DNA from: a virus
Direction: 5' to 3' (one strand)
Length of the DNA stretch: 40,514 bases
IMG/VR virus record: IMGVR_UViG_3300042731_001459
Coordinates: 1-40,514 of that record
Both the position numbers and the translations under genes were made by a program. Below are positions 40,493 through 40,514 of the stretch, piece by piece (position 1 is the stretch's first letter; each line of letters starts with the position of its first letter). The notes below the pieces were generated by a model. That model saw only the letters and a program-made list of their open reading frames with translations. It was not told the DNA's origin and made no database searches.

Positions 40493-40514
40493 ATGGCTAA
40501 AAAGGTACAAATAA
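40493..40514 (+). CDS. Start of the next gene (partial)
   Basis: ATG 40493 follows AAGGAGAGGTACGCAA and opens MAKKVQI before the right edge. The strong ribosome site and Lys-rich start support a real gene. Nothing else can be said. Confidence 0.5.

Overview
The window is part of a tailed double-stranded DNA virus (Caudoviricetes) that infects a bacterium. Every supported gene is on the + strand, and genes are packed with overlaps of the TAATG, ATGA and GTGA type. The order terminase, portal, protease/scaffold, capsid, connectors, tail tube, frameshifted tail chaperone, very long tape measure, tail hub, fibres and lysozyme indicates a siphovirus: there is one tube gene and no sheath or contractile baseplate gene. 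The 1749-residue tape measure suggests a tail of roughly 0.25 micrometre (inference from about 1.5 angstrom per residue). Shine-Dalgarno sites are strong, GTG and TTG starts are common, and AGA, GGA, ACA and GAA codons predominate, matching some of the phage's own tRNAs. TGA is used as a stop, so the standard bacterial code fits. I cannot name the host; the GH25 endolysin only shows that it has peptidoglycan.

Region 1 (1-6030) holds about twenty small genes interleaved with nine tRNA genes: Cys, Trp, Tyr, Asp, Arg, Gly, Glu, an aberrant Thr, and Asn. tRNAs lie one at a time between protein genes, and five start inside the end of the gene before them, an arrangement like mitochondrial tRNA punctuation. 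The proteins include a VWA-domain protein, several CxxC zinc proteins, small membrane proteins and a beta-class DNA methyltransferase with an altered catalytic motif. A hairpin after tRNA-Asn closes the region.

Region 2 (6081-14198) is the DNA packaging and head module: three small zinc proteins, a putative small terminase subunit, large terminase, portal, a protease/scaffold gene with a strong internal start, a putative decoration protein, major capsid and connectors.

Region 3 (14211-17052) is an insertion of glycan-type enzymes in the morphogenesis operon: a GT4 glycosyltransferase, a virion-like protein, a sulfotransferase-like enzyme and an unknown. It is followed by a 699-residue protein with 24 repeats of about 20 residues (17062-19161). 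I infer a modified head or neck fibre.

Region 4 (19165-33674) holds neck proteins, a double-domain tail tube protein, the tail chaperone pair with a -1 slip site A_AAA_AAA, the tape measure, a distal tail protein and two paralogous hub proteins, the second carrying a large C-terminal extension.

Region 5 (33683-40514) has the fibre and adhesin genes, probable holin-type membrane proteins, a GH25 endolysin with a possible internal start for its C-terminal part, and a membrane-anchored caspase-like protease with an intact His/Cys dyad. The next gene begins at the right edge. The caspase next to the lysis gene, the glycosyltransferase/sulfotransferase plus repeat-fibre block, and the tRNA-punctuated operon are the most unusual systems here.
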